Shown here one piece after another: positions 22,820 to 36,318 of a DNA stretch of 64,000 nucleotides (position 1 is its first letter; the number at the start of each line of letters is the position of its first letter). The DNA lies in contig OY540810.1 in assembly GCA_961205875.1 (NCBI GenBank), positions 12,524,001 through 12,588,000 of the forward strand. The letters are read 5' to 3'. The notes under the pieces are model-generated. The model saw only the letters and a list, made by a program, of their open reading frames with translations, had not been told where the DNA came from and did not search any database. The translations under genes and the position numbers were made by a program. Source of the stretch: Sialis fuliginosa (Eukaryota; Arthropoda; Insecta; Megaloptera; Sialidae).

Positions 22820-25240
22820 TTTAACCATTTTACTCAAGGTTAGTAAATACACTTTAGTAAATATACTTTAGTTTACGTACATATTTTGTTCTAATTTAAT
22901 TTGTAGATGTATTGCGTCTGTGAAAATTGTGTTATTGTGAATCTGCCTGGCGTTTTGCCCAATCAGAAGCGCGTATTATGCTTCCTATGTTAGCTACCAC
23001 TGCAATCTTAAATAAAACAGACTATAGACTGTAATACCGGACCAACGTCGGCTTTAGGGGGGGGGGGGGGGGCAACCGATTATTTAATAGCTGCTAATTA
23101 ACAAATCCTTATTTAGCAATCCAGAAAACTTTTTATAAGGTATTTTAGGGCAATTCTTGTAAAAATGATTAATTTTTATGAAAAAAGTACAAGCACTGTT
23201 AGGCCGATCCCCAGAGCTACAAAATGTATTAGGAAAGGCGCACATATATACGATTTTTCACGTTTTGCGTTTTAACTGCAACCCTGTTTTGATCTGTTAA
23301 ATTACGACCTATAGAATGCTCACATATACTTATGAAGCACGGAGACCCAATTTCACGACAACATATCAAGATGGTAGAGTTCAAACTAAGCTTATTTTAT
23401 TCGTAATGTAGTGTAGTATAAATTAAGTTTTATGATTTTTTCATCAGAGTCGTTAAAAAAATGTGTGAGATGATATACTGAGATATGAACTTATTTGTTA
23501 ATTTATTCATTTTAATTTGATAATAAGAGGGGAAGGGGTCTCGACCGTCTTAGGGTATTTGATAGACTTAAAGTTAAGTCTGTAGGATCGCGCCAAGTTG
23601 AGATATTAACTATTCAACTTATTTGTTAATTTATCAATTTTAATTGACATTTTCGGTGTTTTTAACATTTTTTTAGGGGGAGAGAGGGCGGAAAATAAAT
23701 CTCCCCCAGCTTGCTAAGGTCGACTCTGTATCTACCGGACATTACTATCTAAATTTAAATAAGTTATTAATTATCTAGTATATTTACATAAATAATAATT
23801 TAAAATGAAAAAAAGTTGAAAACACATATTTTAAATAAACCCAAAGATATTTATGTATTAATGATATACTTACATCTCCTAATTCAAAATTACTCTTCAT
23901 AATGAGGAATTTGTTTTTTTCTTTTTCGTTAATTTCCATTCTTTACGAAAAATTAAACCGTATAATTACAAAACGTAACCAGATATAGAAACCGCAAAAA
24001 ATTATAATTACTGTTTTATTTTCTACCTAATTACCTTTGGAATTTAAAAATTCAACAATCTGAAGAAACAAAAATCAACAATGTTTTCTTAATAATGAAC
24101 AAGACTCCCTGGTATGAATATTTTCACAAATTATTTTCAGTTGGAAGTAAATCCTTAAGTAAGTTTAAATAAAAAAATTAAAAAACATTATGAACATTAA
24201 AAAAACCTGCTAAAGACATTCGTTGTTACAATGTAAAGTATCGGGGTGGATTTATGAACCAAAATTAGTGATAATTTGTTTGTAAGGATTATCATATAAT
24301 CATAATAAGTACAAAGTAGTTAATTTCACTTCCTTGCCAAATCCGAAAGATATAAGAAGCTATGTGACCATTTCTGAAAGCAGAAAAAAAATTATTATCT
24401 GATTTTAAAACTTTTGACTAGATTTTTCCATTCCGTGGTGTCTGTATGTCTCATTGTCTTCTGAATCTTTGTCACATATATAAGTCATGAACCACTGTAG
24501 TAAAAATCAACGAAAAAAGCTAGAACAGCTCGCATATTACAAAAAAAAAAACATAAATAATACAAAAATTAAGAAGGAAACATACAGTATAGATGGACGT
24601 AAGTTATCAACAAAAATTGTATATACTTACAAAATTCACTGCAGTTTGTAAGATTTTTCCATTCAAGACTTCTTAAACGCGTTTTTCTCGAAACTACCTT
24701 TTTCTATGCAGTCTGTACGATAACTCAAAAAGTTTTCAATATTTTTAAACAATATTTTTTAATCTTCCAAAATACTTTCTCTTTAGTCTGTCGAGTCATT
24801 TTTTTGATATTTTATTTAGTAAATTTTTGATGAACAAAATTTTTGATGAAAATAATTTTTTTATCTTCAAAATGTCATAAAATGCTAATTTTTTCGAAAT
24901 TATAAAATTTGGCTCGACAGACTATAACGAAAACATAACTGTACAAGAATAATTTTGAATTTTTCAGATCGATCGACCTACATCGAAAAAATATTTTTTT
25001 TTATGTTTAAATTGTTATTAAAATCTACATTTAACAAGATTTCATAAACGGTGCCTATTTGTATTTTCAGATAAAGACGCTAATTCTCATGAAAAAATAT
25101 TTTTACTTTCCAATAAAATTGAAAAACAAACTTATTTTATTTTAAGTTTTATATCAATTTCTTTCAGATTTTCGAACTGATTTTCTTTGTTCTTTTAGGC
25201 ATTCTTATTTAAACTTTTTTTATACGACTATCGGCTTATT
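22820..25240. other. Intergenic, no gene seen
   Basis: 16-G run at 23057-23072. 23520-23720 has two similar blocks ('ttatttgttaatttat(t/c)(a/c)(a/t)tttt' with 'gggg' clusters). 24320-24500 is the 'ccttgccaaatccgaaag' repeat shared with 34110 and 35150. The remainder is AT-rich and non-coding. Confidence 0.5.
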
Positions 25241-25419
25241 TTTATTGATTGATTTGGTTGTTCGTGGTTTTAGAAAATAATCGAACTTACTCTACTAGCA
25301 ATTTTACAATGATTTTTTACATGCGGTTTTCTATGGAACGTATCTACCACGTAAATAGAGACCCTATTGCACTTCAAGTACTAGTGACAGCTCTGCTATT
25401 TATAAGTCATTTTTTACAG

Positions 25420-25830
25420 TTCATAACTCCATCTAAACCGGGTGACGCTACCAAGGGAGTTAAGGATGAGTTAAGAAACACACGGACCAGTAAGCAGGAG
25501 GTAGTAGGGGTTGTGAGAGGGGGTGGGAGGTACAAACGAGGATGGGTGCAGAAGAGAATACGTCTCTTCCCGATATCAAGAAAGAATCACAGGAAGTAAG
25601 TAGGCGCAAGAGAACAAAAAACATTAATTATATTTTCTCACAAAAGATCTAGCGACAGGATTGGACTCTCTAAGGTCTACAGTATTGTTACAAGCGCGCG
25701 CCGGCATGGGAGGGGGAGGGGGTGAGACACAAGTAGACGAACAGTGGGGGTTATAGGCCGTCGGGCAGTCGGGTTGGGGGGGGGGGGGGATATACGATTG
25801 TAGCAGGCAGTGTTTTGTTTCGACTTATGA
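25420..25830. other. GC-richer island with poly-G run
   Basis: 'aaaccgggtgacgctacc', 'caagcgcgcgccggcatggg' and a 14-G run at 25776-25789. A 116-codon frame crosses its left part, but its first half is AT-rich repeat-like sequence and its second half is low-complexity RG-rich, so I do not call it a gene. Confidence 0.3.
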
Positions 25831-25987
25831 TGTACGGACTAATATTATATGTAGGTACTTGATTGAATTCATTATAATCATTTTTACTACTATTTTCATG
25901 TTAACAAAGATTTAAGAAGATGAAAAAGTTAATACTGTATGACATGTATTATAACATATATTCATACATATAATGGAAAAATAATTA

Positions 25988-26392
25988 TAAGCTACTGGCA
26001 CCAGTCTTGGATGCTTTAAGAGCAGGGTATACTATTTTTTGTAATTCTCATGAACTCATGTTACTAATAAAACAAGTACCTCTTTATTAAATCAATTTAA
26101 TTACCAAAGTTCGCAAATATAGTTTATTTTTTTATTTTTTGTTTATGTTCTTTTTTCAGTAATGGGCATCCAGTGATCGGCACTTGCTAATGATTATAAA
26201 AAAAAATATTTTTTGTAAACAATAATAATTCATAAATAAAGACCCATTGGCCGATTGTCATCAAATTAAGCTGTTTTACAGTTATGTGTCTATAGATTAT
26301 GATTCGATAATGGCAGTATGTAATCAAATATCAACAAATATTTCTAATTATTCAAGTGTTCATTGTAGTATTTTCCAAGACTGGTGTTAACA
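25988..26392 (+). repeat. GGTACTGGCACC-type MITE, internally deleted
   Basis: 'gctactggcaccagtcttgg' at the left, 'ctttaagagc' just inside it, and 'ccaagactggtgt' at the right. This copy and 44563 show the left-end inverted repeat most clearly. The 'gtaaagcagatgct' block is deleted. Confidence 0.7.
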
Positions 26393-26559
26393 AATGAATC
26401 CATTCAAAAATATGTTAATTATTAGAAATGTATTAGATTGAAAATGGAAGGTGACATAAGTCGATATTAAATATGAAATCCTTGAAGTGAATGTATTTGT
26501 AATCCTTGAGGAAACTTTAGCATCCCTGAGAAATCACTATAATCCCAACATCCCAGCAC

Positions 26560-26820
26560 CAAAGGACACAATTTTAATTTGAGATTCCGCGAACGCTAAA
26601 AGAAAATATTATATTCGCGCCACGATGCAAAAGATGATATGAAAATTTTTAAGCGATGGAATTATTTGCCCCGGGGAAATTATGCGACAGAAAATTAACG
26701 TTTTCGGAAAACACACAAAGTAGTGTGACGTCACAAAAACCTTTCTCCAGAACCCTCCCCCCACCCCGCGCACAACTGACTGCCGCTTGGAAGCAAACGC
26801 CTTCTATAGAAATCTAAAAA
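26560..26820. promoter_or_regulatory. Candidate enhancer with CRE palindrome
   Basis: A single-copy, less AT-biased block with TGACGTCA inside 'gtgtgacgtcacaaaa' (about 26727-26734), the palindromic 'tttgccccggggaaa' (26673-26687) and 'attcgcgccacg'. No coding frame. CREB/ATF binding to TGACGTCA is established; a role here is inference. Confidence 0.3.
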
Positions 26821-26886
26821 TCCGCTCTGCATATCTTACATACATTTATAATTATAAATATTTATGTTTCAATAAAAATATTTAAT

Positions 26887-27072
26887 TATGGATCTCGGCT
26901 TCTGGGTGTAAACCGCGTCAATTTGGTCGTGTCATCACGTGAGCACTTTTAAAAGATCCCTGAAGATGTGCACTGCAATGTGTGACGATACGTTGGCCGA
27001 TAACAAGACCAAATTGACGCGGCTTACATCCAGAAACCAAGATCCATATCCAGATCATCGCGGAAGTCTAAA
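26887..27072 (+). repeat. Long-hairpin repeat, copy 2
   Basis: Arms 'atggatctcggcttctgggt' + 'gtaaaccgcgtcaatttgg' and the inverse ending 'ccaagatccat' (27047), followed by the conserved one-sided flank 'atccagatcatcgcggaag'. Confidence 0.75.
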
Positions 27073-27229
27073 AACGAATATTTAATTAATTAATCTCAAA
27101 ATTAACTTCCATATTAAAATTAAAACTTTAGAAATAGATTATTATTGTAAATTTTTGTAGTTAAAAAATACACAGAAAAAAAATTATATTAGACAAATTT
27201 GATTCATAGATAACAAAACAATATTTTAT

Positions 27230-27525
27230 TTATAAGCTTTTACCCGCAACTTCGTTCACGTGGAAGTTAGATTAGGTAGGAGCTATCAGACATAAAACTC
27301 ATGAAGATGAAGGTTAGATTATACATGCAGATTTCTGTTATGATAGTCGATAAAACAGGTCGCGCGTACAAATGTCATTGAGTGTCAGTGCCCTTCCTCA
27401 GAATGCAAGCTATCTTCCTGCCAAATTTCATTAAGATCGGTTCAGCGGTTTAGCTGTGAAATAATAACAAACAAACAGACAGACAGCCAGACACTTTCGC
27501 ATGTATCATATTATCATAGCATAAA
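27230..27525 (-). mobile_element. SINE/Helitron-like short element, reverse orientation
   Basis: Begins 'ttacccgcaacttcgttcac' and ends 'cagacactttcgcatgtatc'. Contains 'ttaagatcggttcagcggtt'. Same family as 10167-10520. Confidence 0.65.
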
Positions 27526-27867
27526 TTACTACAATTTTAAGTTTTTTTTGAAAAATATTATAAAATTATAAATAATTGATATTTTTATAAACAAACTCAA
27601 TATTCTTATATTGACGAGAAAAATGATCGTGTTTACATTATAATTTTTTTGTTTATTACTTTTGCAGCTGAAAAAAAACTATTTTAGATATTTAGTAGCC
27701 AACTTGGAAAAATTCAACCTAAACCCAAAATTCAAACTCAAATTTAAAAAACTGGTAAGCAGAAAATTCCAAAAATTAGGATTTCGACTATGCTCGACCA
27801 ATACTACAATGCTGTATATATAGGGCGCTTTTTTGGTACCTCACTCTTTTTTTGTGTGGCTGTGTAA

Positions 27868-28235
27868 TAAAATAATACAATAATATAATTTTTCAATAAA
27901 TTAAACACATGTACCTTAAAAATGACATACATATTTTTTAAAGCTCCCATTTTCTAAGTGGGTATATTTTTAATTATTATTATATATTTTTTAATTATCA
28001 GCATAATATTTAATATTCAAATTTAATGATTCGATAAAATAAAAATTGATTAATTAATTAATAATATAATAATACAATAATAAATAATTTTTCAGTAAAT
28101 TAAACACACGTACCCTAACTAAAATGACTTATATTTCTTAAAGCTCCCAATTTCTAAGTGGGTATACTTTTAAAAAAATTCATCGGCATAATATTTAATA
28201 TTCAAATTTATTGATGAGAATTTAACAAACTTCCT
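27868..28235 (+). repeat. Two tandem units of about 200 bp
   Basis: Both units contain 'aataatacaataat', 'aaattaaacaca(t/c)gtacc', 'aaagctccca(t/a)tttctaag' + 'tgggtata' and 'gcataatatttaatattcaa'. Starts near 27869 and 28068. Non-coding. Confidence 0.7.
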
Positions 28236-30475
28236 TACAAAGGAAAAGTTTGTCTTTAGAAGAGTACATGTCGACACATTAAAAGCTCATTTTTCAACAT
28301 TAATTTCAGCACTCAAAATTAATAATTAATTACAATTTAACAGCATGCATTAGGCGAATGGAAAAGTTACTTTGAATAGGATACCTGGGTGGTGGTAGCT
28401 CAAGTAAAAGAGGGTGAGCATTTTTTATACGGTTTCTACTCGCGAGGGTAGTATTTCCGTACCCTGAAGTCAAACGCAACCCTTACATTACTACCCTTAA
28501 TCATCTAGTCGTGGGGATACGATATAAGCCTAGACGCGTGGCATTTTTTCACAATTAGATGACAGTGCTTGGGTGAGATATTCCCACTATATAATTATAT
28601 ACAATTCAGTATGCAAAAGAGTTTTTTTTCCTAATATTTGTCTTATTTTGTGTGATATTTTTGATATTTTTAGTTTGTTGTTCATTATTATAATTAAAAT
28701 TAATAAAAAAGCCTATATAATTATATAGAACACATACAGTATATGCAAAAGGTTTTTTTTTATATAAAAAAATGTTCATATTTTTTTAAGATTTGTATTT
28801 TTTAATGTATTTTTGTTAGAATATTTTTTTTAACTAACAATACATTTTCAACCGATTTAAAAAAAAGGAGGTTCTCAATTCGATAATATATATTTTTTAT
28901 GTATGTTAGGGCATAACTCCGACAAATTTGCTTCGATTTGGACGATTTTTTGTTTGTTTGAAAGAGTATACCCTCGAGGTGATAAATTTTATCAGAATCT
29001 GATCATGAACTTCGAAGATACGCCACTCAAAAGGGGAAAATAATAAAAACTTTTTAAGAAAAAAATAAAACCGACTACAAAAATTTTTAAATTTAATTAT
29101 TATATACTTTTCAGTGCTTTTAGTGATTTTTTTTAAAGTCTGTTTTATTTTTTCTTCAAAATGCTTTCATTTATAATTACGAGTACAACGGGACTTTCTT
29201 ATACCTGTTTATAATTTTATTTTTTTAAATCTTTCTGACTAAAAAATAAGATGGGACATTATAGGACATAAATTTTCGATAATAATATAATATTTTCTAC
29301 AACTGTTAACTAAATATTCTTTTCTTATTTACCCTGTTTCAAAAATAATTAGAAAAAAATAAAAATTGATTTTTGGTTGTAATATTTAAAAATATGAGGT
29401 TTTCTTCCCACGAAAATTAATCTCAAATAAGTATAAAATTTCACCCTTGTATGTTTTATCGTTTTTGAGTTACAGCATCTACAGACAGACGTACAGATAT
29501 CATGGAAAATAGAATGGATTCAGGGAAGATTATAATGGATATCGAAATCTCAAATTCGAAAAAAATGGATTTGTATGATTTGTCTCTATTAAATATATTT
29601 TTCAAAATAATTTGGTGAGTCCATTAATTACGTAAGGCTTTTAGTAGAGAAGGGGGGGTACTAAAAACTTACGAATACTTATAAGTATAAAAGGGTAAAG
29701 ATAGTACAAATCTTTACTTTCTTTACTAATGTAAGTTTTCTATTTTTAATTAATTGTTTTTAACTTAACATAATAATATATATGTATGTATATAAGTTGT
29801 TATTTTAGGCAAAATGCCTTAAAGCCAGCATATACATACATACATATTTAAACTAATATTATAATAAATATATAATATATTAATACTTTTCATGGAATTT
29901 CCAATATATTTGCTCCATACAAAAATCATTAAAAATATATTAATATTTCATAATTCAATTATATTTCACGGTAAAACTGTTTTATATTGTTGGTCATATT
30001 AAATGAAGATGATTTCCATACTGATATCATATTGTGAAACATTACACCCTGTATTTTTTTTAGCGTGAGTCATTGATAAAAAAAAAACTTTTGATTAATT
30101 ATGTCAAATGCAATGTGTAGGGTTCATACTAGGTATATACGCTGAGACAATATTTTTCTCGGTCTCGGAGACGAGATGATATCAATTTTATTTGGACTCA
30201 ACCCACAAAAATAACACTTTTAGTTATTTATCCAGTTTCAATTAATATTTACAAAAAATAGTTCATTGCTACATAAATAAATTTTATTTAAATTATATTT
30301 TAACAAAAACACTGTTTAGGGAGGAGGGGGAGGGGTATCGATTTTTTTTTGCTGACAATATATTATACAAAAATAATAACAATTAATAATATAGTTATAA
30401 ACTCAAAAAAAAAAAAATGAAAGAATATTGCAATATACATTTCCTGTATGAAAAAAAAATACATTTTTTAACCCT
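28236..30475. other. Intergenic, repeat fragments
   Basis: 28370-28560 is a unique block of higher complexity. 28849-29100 is the 'aaggaggttctcaattcg' repeat, also near 41740. 29185-29580 is a partial ACTTTCTTATAC-type element. 29770-29850 has a TATG/CATA microsatellite hairpin. No gene. Confidence 0.5.
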
Positions 30476-30780
30476 GTAGAGCGGTAGCGCACGGGCGCGA
30501 CGCGGCATCGCTTAAACGTATCTACTATATACTGATTAGATATTTATAATCTCTGAAAAACTTTTCCCTGTTTTCCATTCTTTACATTAACACCGCGCAC
30601 CTCGCGGCCTATAGGACTTGGGTTTAAGATTACCCCCAAACACTGTTGCCGATTTTCTAAACGAATAGACACGGCCGGTTTTTATGCACAGGTATTTGAG
30701 CATCTTATTTTTGTTACAACAATACCTAATTCACTAAAAAAATTTAAAAAAGTTTTATTATTTACCACTTCGGTATAAAG
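30476..30780. other. GC-richer block, unknown
   Basis: 'gcggtagcgcacgggcgcga' and 'caccgcgcacctcgcggcct' stand out from the AT-rich background. No open frame and no second copy. Possibly regulatory. Confidence 0.25.
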
Positions 30781-30984
30781 TTCCTCGTCACGTCTGTCTG
30801 TGTACGATTTTCTCAAAAACCGCTGAACGGATTTTATTCCGGTTTTCACTAATGGACAGAGTGTTTCACGAGGAAGGTTTAAATGTATAGTTTGTGGATA
30901 TTTTGTATTTTCATCAATTTAGCGATAAGTGAAAACAATATTTAAATCCGGAACAAGTTAATTCATAAACATAAAGAAACAATA

Positions 30985-31715
30985 AGATACTGATCAGTTT
31001 TGGACAATACCCCAGTGTTGGATAGATATATTTGTTGATATTATAACTAGTATTCGCCTATGGTCGAAATTCGACCAATATTTTATCTGCCTTAACGGCA
31101 ACGTACAAAAACCTAACCTCAAAATTCAAAATGAATAAATTAAAAATTGGAAACTTATTCGTTTTCTATTATTAAACGTAAATGCTATTATTTACAACAA
31201 AATTTTCAAATAAAAACACTGCAATTGAACGCGAATTGATTTGGCATTCTCTATGTTTAACAGAAACCCAAAACTATTTACTTTTGCCGCTTTGTGGCGC
31301 TAACAATACTGCTATGCTGTTGAACAATGCTAGGGGAAATAAACAATCAGAGAGAGGCAAAATAATGTGTATGTATATAAATATATGTTAACTTTATTTT
31401 ACATGCTTTAACGGCAATATACACAATATTTCTTTCGAAAGATATAAATTACGTTCACCTCCTTTTATAATAGTTATATACTAAAAAAACGTACGACGAT
31501 TTTTGATGTTTACGTATTAATATATTCAAATTTTACGATTCTTTATTTCATGACTTTTGTATCTTATACTTATCATTTTGAAATCATTAGCAAGTGCCCA
31601 TCACTGGCTGCCCACTACTGGAGAAAAAATAAATAAAAAGCTATAATTAAAAAAAAAACTATATTTGCGGTATACCTTGCTCTTAAAGCGTTCAAGACCG
31701 GTGCACTGTGTTTTT
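30985..31715 (-). repeat. GGTACTGGCACC-type MITE, split by about 450 bp of other sequence
   Basis: The first end is at 30985-31060 ('ggacaataccccagtgttgg'), and the remainder is at about 31510-31715 ('attttacgattctttat', 'ccttgctcttaaagcg', 'aagaccggtgc'). The 31060-31500 filler contains two 'ctt(t/a)aacggcaa' motifs and no recognised gene. Confidence 0.55.
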
Positions 31716-33340
31716 GTCAATTGTTGAACAATACATGTACAAACATGGCAACGCCGCGGCGTCTTGAAGCGATGGGGGTATGGAGCAGGATTCATAAGCT
31801 CGGCTTACACCGTAGAAAGGGAAGAACTCAAGGATAAGTAATTTTGCCTAAGAACCCCTAACGTAATTAGTTACGTGGGTGGTGTGGGGTGAGTTTTGTA
31901 ACGCTCGGGGGTTGCACGTTGGAAAAACGGCGGGGAGAAAGGGAGGAAAGGGGCTAATACTAAAGGTTGATTGTGATTACTCTCTTTTTAAAATGTCATG
32001 ATGCATATTTTAGGTTAGGTTTGGTTATAAAGACGCGTACAAACGAGAAATACTTAATTGCAATATTGACAATATTAGCGAAAAAATGCCCATTAGGTGT
32101 GTCAAAAAAGCAATATTTTTTCCTTCGCTCTCGTTACGAAATAAGTTAGTTTATGACCTAAAATAAATCCTTGCCGAAAGATTACCTTGTAGTTCAATTT
32201 TAAGAAGTACCCCAAAGGGGGGGGTTCTATTTAAATAACATTGAAAAATTATTCTTTAGTACTAAAGTTGACATTACTGATTCTCATGATAATGGATAAA
32301 AAAAATTAAGGACGTTATTTTGTAGATAATGAAATTATTTTCTAATAATGACAGTTGTCGATTGGGTCATTCTTTGTCTGATAGCTCAGCAGTAGGGTTA
32401 TATAAGTATTGCTATTTTATTGATATTTATAGAATATCGACGTTAAAATGCTGATTTTCTCGAGTGACAAGCGCACTAACGGACAGACAGACAGACGTTG
32501 CGTTTTATAATATGTAAGGATGATGAAAAAGTGTGATTTTTTTAATATCAACTTATTCATTTTCACGACTCATTGAAAATTCGTAACACAAAGAACTGTC
32601 AGGAAATCTTTGCATTTAAGATGTATCCAAACAAACAGTACGTTTTCATCAATTGTCCTCAACGGCACTAAAAATTTACACTTCAAGCACACCAATTCTA
32701 ATTTTTCGAACTCTACTTTTTTACGTCTATTCATTTTATATTCAAATTTACGTTTTAAATATTTAAACGAACGCCGAGTATAATTCATAAGCCACGGGCT
32801 TGACTCTTGTCCCCCCCCCCCCCACTCAAACTTGTACTTACATTGCCGACCCCCCCCCCCCCTACGGTACTAAATATATCTAATTAACTGCGTGAAATTG
32901 CGTGGATGGAAGTCAATTTAAACAAGAAGTGTACGTACGTACATCAGTGGCGTTCTCTGTAAAAGTAACGAGGGCTTCATATTATTATAATTATAACCTT
33001 AATTTCGGTAGACTATCAAAAAGTGTATTTTTTTATGTAAATACTTTATATTTACATTGTTTTAAATTTTACGACTCTTAATTTTTTAACGTTTGTGTAA
33101 TAAATTTATACTGTAGTACGAGTAGTAGGTACCTACTTAATTTTTCATATTTTACTAATTGAGATCTACATTTCGACACTCCACGTGCCTAGATATGAAA
33201 ATAGATAAATCTGAAACTCCTCCGTATTATTAAATTTAAAATCAGGGAAACTTGTATTATTTTATATGATACTGCCGTAGTTTATGGTGGCGACGAACAT
33301 GTTAAGAACTAGACTTAATATCTGCAATATAATATAATAC
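31716..33340. other. Intergenic, GC-richer start then AT-rich
   Basis: 31720-31960 is GC-richer ('atggcaacgccgcggcg', 'taattagttacgtgggtgg'). 32440-32520 is a SINE-like tail ('gcgcactaacggacagac'). Two 13-C runs lie at 32811-32823 and 32850-32862. A 72-codon minus frame at 32570-32788 shows no recognisable family. Confidence 0.4.
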
Positions 33341-33348
33341 AGGGCTTC

Positions 33349-33720
33349 GAACCGTTATTTTTTTCGTTTCGGTTTTCGTTCCGGTTCGAGTAAAAAATAT
33401 ATTTCGGTTCGGTTCCGGTTTTCATTTCGCAAAAAAGAATGGTTTTTCCGGTTTTCGGTTCAGCTCCGAGTGATTAATTAAAAAAAAATTATTTGTATTA
33501 AAAAATTTTTTTCTACCATAATTTAGAATATTTTATGGTACTTGTATGATAGTCTGAACGACAATTGAAGTGGGAAATAAGATCATGTTAACGCGCGTAT
33601 TTTAACATGTACTGAACCGTAAAAACCGATATTTTTATTTCGGTTCTGTTCCGGTTTTCGTTCCGGCTAAAAATAACGGTTTTTCCGGTTTTCGGTTCAG
33701 TTCCTAAAAAAATAATTTTT
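33349..33720. repeat. CGGTTTTCGGTTCCG-rich degenerate repeat
   Basis: Many variants of 'ttccggttttcg' and 'cggttc(g/c/a)g' in two clusters (33349-33465, 33615-33705) joined by AT-rich sequence with 'aaccgtaaaaaccgat'. The two clusters look like halves of one duplicated element. Non-coding. Confidence 0.6.
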
Positions 33721-36149
33721 GTTTAAAATCAAGAAAATTAAATTTGAACATCCCTTATTATTTAATATGGGACTGCCACTGTATATCAGCACCCCTATAT
33801 ACGCCAAAGACAATGTGTATCTCATATTTAAATTTCAACGTGCCCATCTTTGTTAGTCTTGTATGTTTTAATGCAATTTATCAATTTATGGTATTTTTAA
33901 TTTATTCAAGTTTCGAGTTATGATTAGGGTAGTGTTGGATTAAAATATACATAAAAAAATAAGAGAGATATGGTTTTTTTATTATTTGAATTTATATGTT
34001 TTGTGTTTGATTAGTATGAATGCAAATGATTTATTTTATTTATTAATTTTCTTAACTCGTGATTACAGTTTTAACTTCAAAAAAAAGGATGTTCTCAAGT
34101 CAATCAAATATATTGCTTCCTCGCAATATCGAAGATACGAGAAGCTTTGTTTTCGTTTTAAAATGAGACAAAAAAATTGTTCTCAGATTTCAAAATTTTA
34201 AATTGATCTTTCCGTTTCAGGTCAAGACAAACACTTTTCTTTTCGAATCTGTCTGTCTGTGTGTCTGTAGAGTGATTATTTGTCACATGCATAACTCATG
34301 AACCACTGAACCGATATTAATGAAACTTGGTAGAATGGTTGGGTCTAAAATTTTTTCAATCAATTTAATAAATTAAATAAATCAATTTATTTTAATTATA
34401 GCCTTTTATTTTATTTATCTTTTTTCTCCAGTAATGGGCACTTAGTGATGGAGACTTGCTAAAGATTACAAAATGATAAATACTACGACACAAAAGTTAT
34501 AAAAGAAAGAATCGTAAAATTGTAAACAATGTAAAGCAGATGCTATGATAATACATATAATAGCTAATAAATATATTACACTAATAATTAGTTTAAATGT
34601 CCACCATTTCGACAGATTATGATTCAGTAATTGCAATAATCAAATATTTCTAATTTAGTACATATAATTAAACAAGTGTCCAACACTGGGGTATTGTCAA
34701 AGTACCTTATTTGTTAAATACATTAATCGATTAAATATATAATTTCTTAATCAATAGATTGAATCGAATATCCCCAGGTCAAATGCATATTCATTAGAAC
34801 TAGAAAAATAAATAAGGTAGGTATGTAAAAAACACCATGTGTTTTAGTGAATAAATTTAAAACATCTGTAAAAAATGTGCATGTTTTGCCCATAATAAAA
34901 TAATTAACATAGTCTACCCCAAAAACTGCACCAGACAATTTAAACTAGTTATTTAAATGAATCCGGAAAAAGACGTTCACAGTTAACTTTTTACCAACTG
35001 TTGTAAAATTTTATGGGGGGGTTTGGTGATTACCTTAGGAAAAAATGTATAGTTTATGGTTTTTTTTAAAATATTTTCTCCTGACAGTGCCGTTTTTAGA
35101 CTGGGCTAACAACATCAGAGAATATTTGATCTAATCTGAGAATATTTTACTTCCTCGCCAAATCCGAAGGAAGAGCGAAGCTATGTGATCATTTTTGAAT
35201 GCAAAAAACCATTTGTTCTGATTTCAAAATTTCTACTTAATCATTTTTCTGTTCTCTGAATCCTTGTCACTTGTATAATTCATGAACTATTAAACCGATA
35301 TTAATGAAACTTGCTTGGTTAGTTGGGTCTGACAAGTAGATAGTCCCATATAAAAATCATCAAAATCGTGTGTATGGGGGAGGGGTGACATTCTAAAATA
35401 GTTATTTTTTCAAGATATCTGAAGAATGACATTACGTGGAAATTTTATAGAATCTTTTTTGTAGAGCATTTTTAATTTTTTTATAAAATAGAGCACTACA
35501 ACTTTCGTAGTAAAATTTTCCCTTTTGCGTTCTAAAATTTAAAAATCTTCAGTTTTTTTTTCAAAGTGAAAAAAAAATACGAAATAATAATCAGGCACGT
35601 ATTAAGTTAATATTTTTTTTTAATTTGAATGGTTTAGCATTAGATTAAGACTATGGATACATAACAACCAATGTTAGTCCGTATATGAAACTGTTGTCAA
35701 AATTATACGGCGGCCATCTTTACTGAAATGTCACTTTTGTCATTTCCATGCATATATTATCCCAGAGGCGTCAGTTGAAAATTTATAAAATGCAAATATG
35801 CTTTAAATTACAATTGAATTTGGTATGTATGAGAGATGATAGTTCCAAATAGACGTTCCTCTTAAATAATTATCACTGAAATACTATTAAAGACAATATA
35901 GAACATTTATTATTAATTAATTCTATAGTTCAAAACAATTGATATTTTTTTTTTAATCATACGCCAATGACTTATGGAGCGATTTTTCGTGGAGTGATAT
36001 GGTAACAACGCTAGATAATGTGTTATTCGCCCTTTATCTTTCCTTGTCTAATGGTTAAACAATGACAGTTCACTTGTATACTTTATCGGTGTTTATTAAA
36101 ATTGTTCAATACTTAACTACCTTTTGTGAATTTAGCACCTGGCATTCAT
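33721..36149. other. Intergenic, repeat fragments
   Basis: 34110-34340 and 35145-35310 carry the 'gccaaatccgaag' / 'catgaaccactgaaccgata' repeat. 35440-35580 matches 50520-50615. 34360-34708 is a MITE listed separately. No gene. Confidence 0.5.
34360..34708 (+). repeat. GGTACTGGCACC-type MITE, partial
   Basis: 'aattatagccttttatttt', 'gtaaagcagatgctatgata' and 'caacactggggtattgtc' followed by 'agtacctta'. The left end is truncated. Confidence 0.65.
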
Positions 36150-36318
36150 ATGGATCTTAGCTTCTGGGTGTAAACCGCGTCAATTTAGTCTTATTATCGG
36201 CCAACGTGAAGATGTCCACTGCAATGAGTGACAAAGCGTTGGCCGATAACACGACCTAATTGACGAGGCTTACACCCAGAAGCCAAAATCCATATCCAGA
36301 TCACCGCGGAAGTGTTAG
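36150..36318 (+). repeat. Long-hairpin repeat, copy 3
   Basis: Arms of about 57 bp at 36150-36206 and 36237-36293 are nearly perfect inverses around a 30-nt loop region. The one-sided flank 'atccagatcaccgcggaag' follows. Confidence 0.75.

Noticed and set aside
25249-25599. 116-codon open frame as a possible gene
   Set aside because: The first half is AT-rich, repeat-like sequence and the second half a low-complexity R/G-rich stretch. No family resemblance, no splice signals and no conservation clue.
32570-32788. 72-codon minus-strand frame with CxxC as a zinc-finger gene fragment
   Set aside because: Only one CxxC pair, no recognisable family and AT-driven Lys/Phe/Leu composition. Most likely chance.
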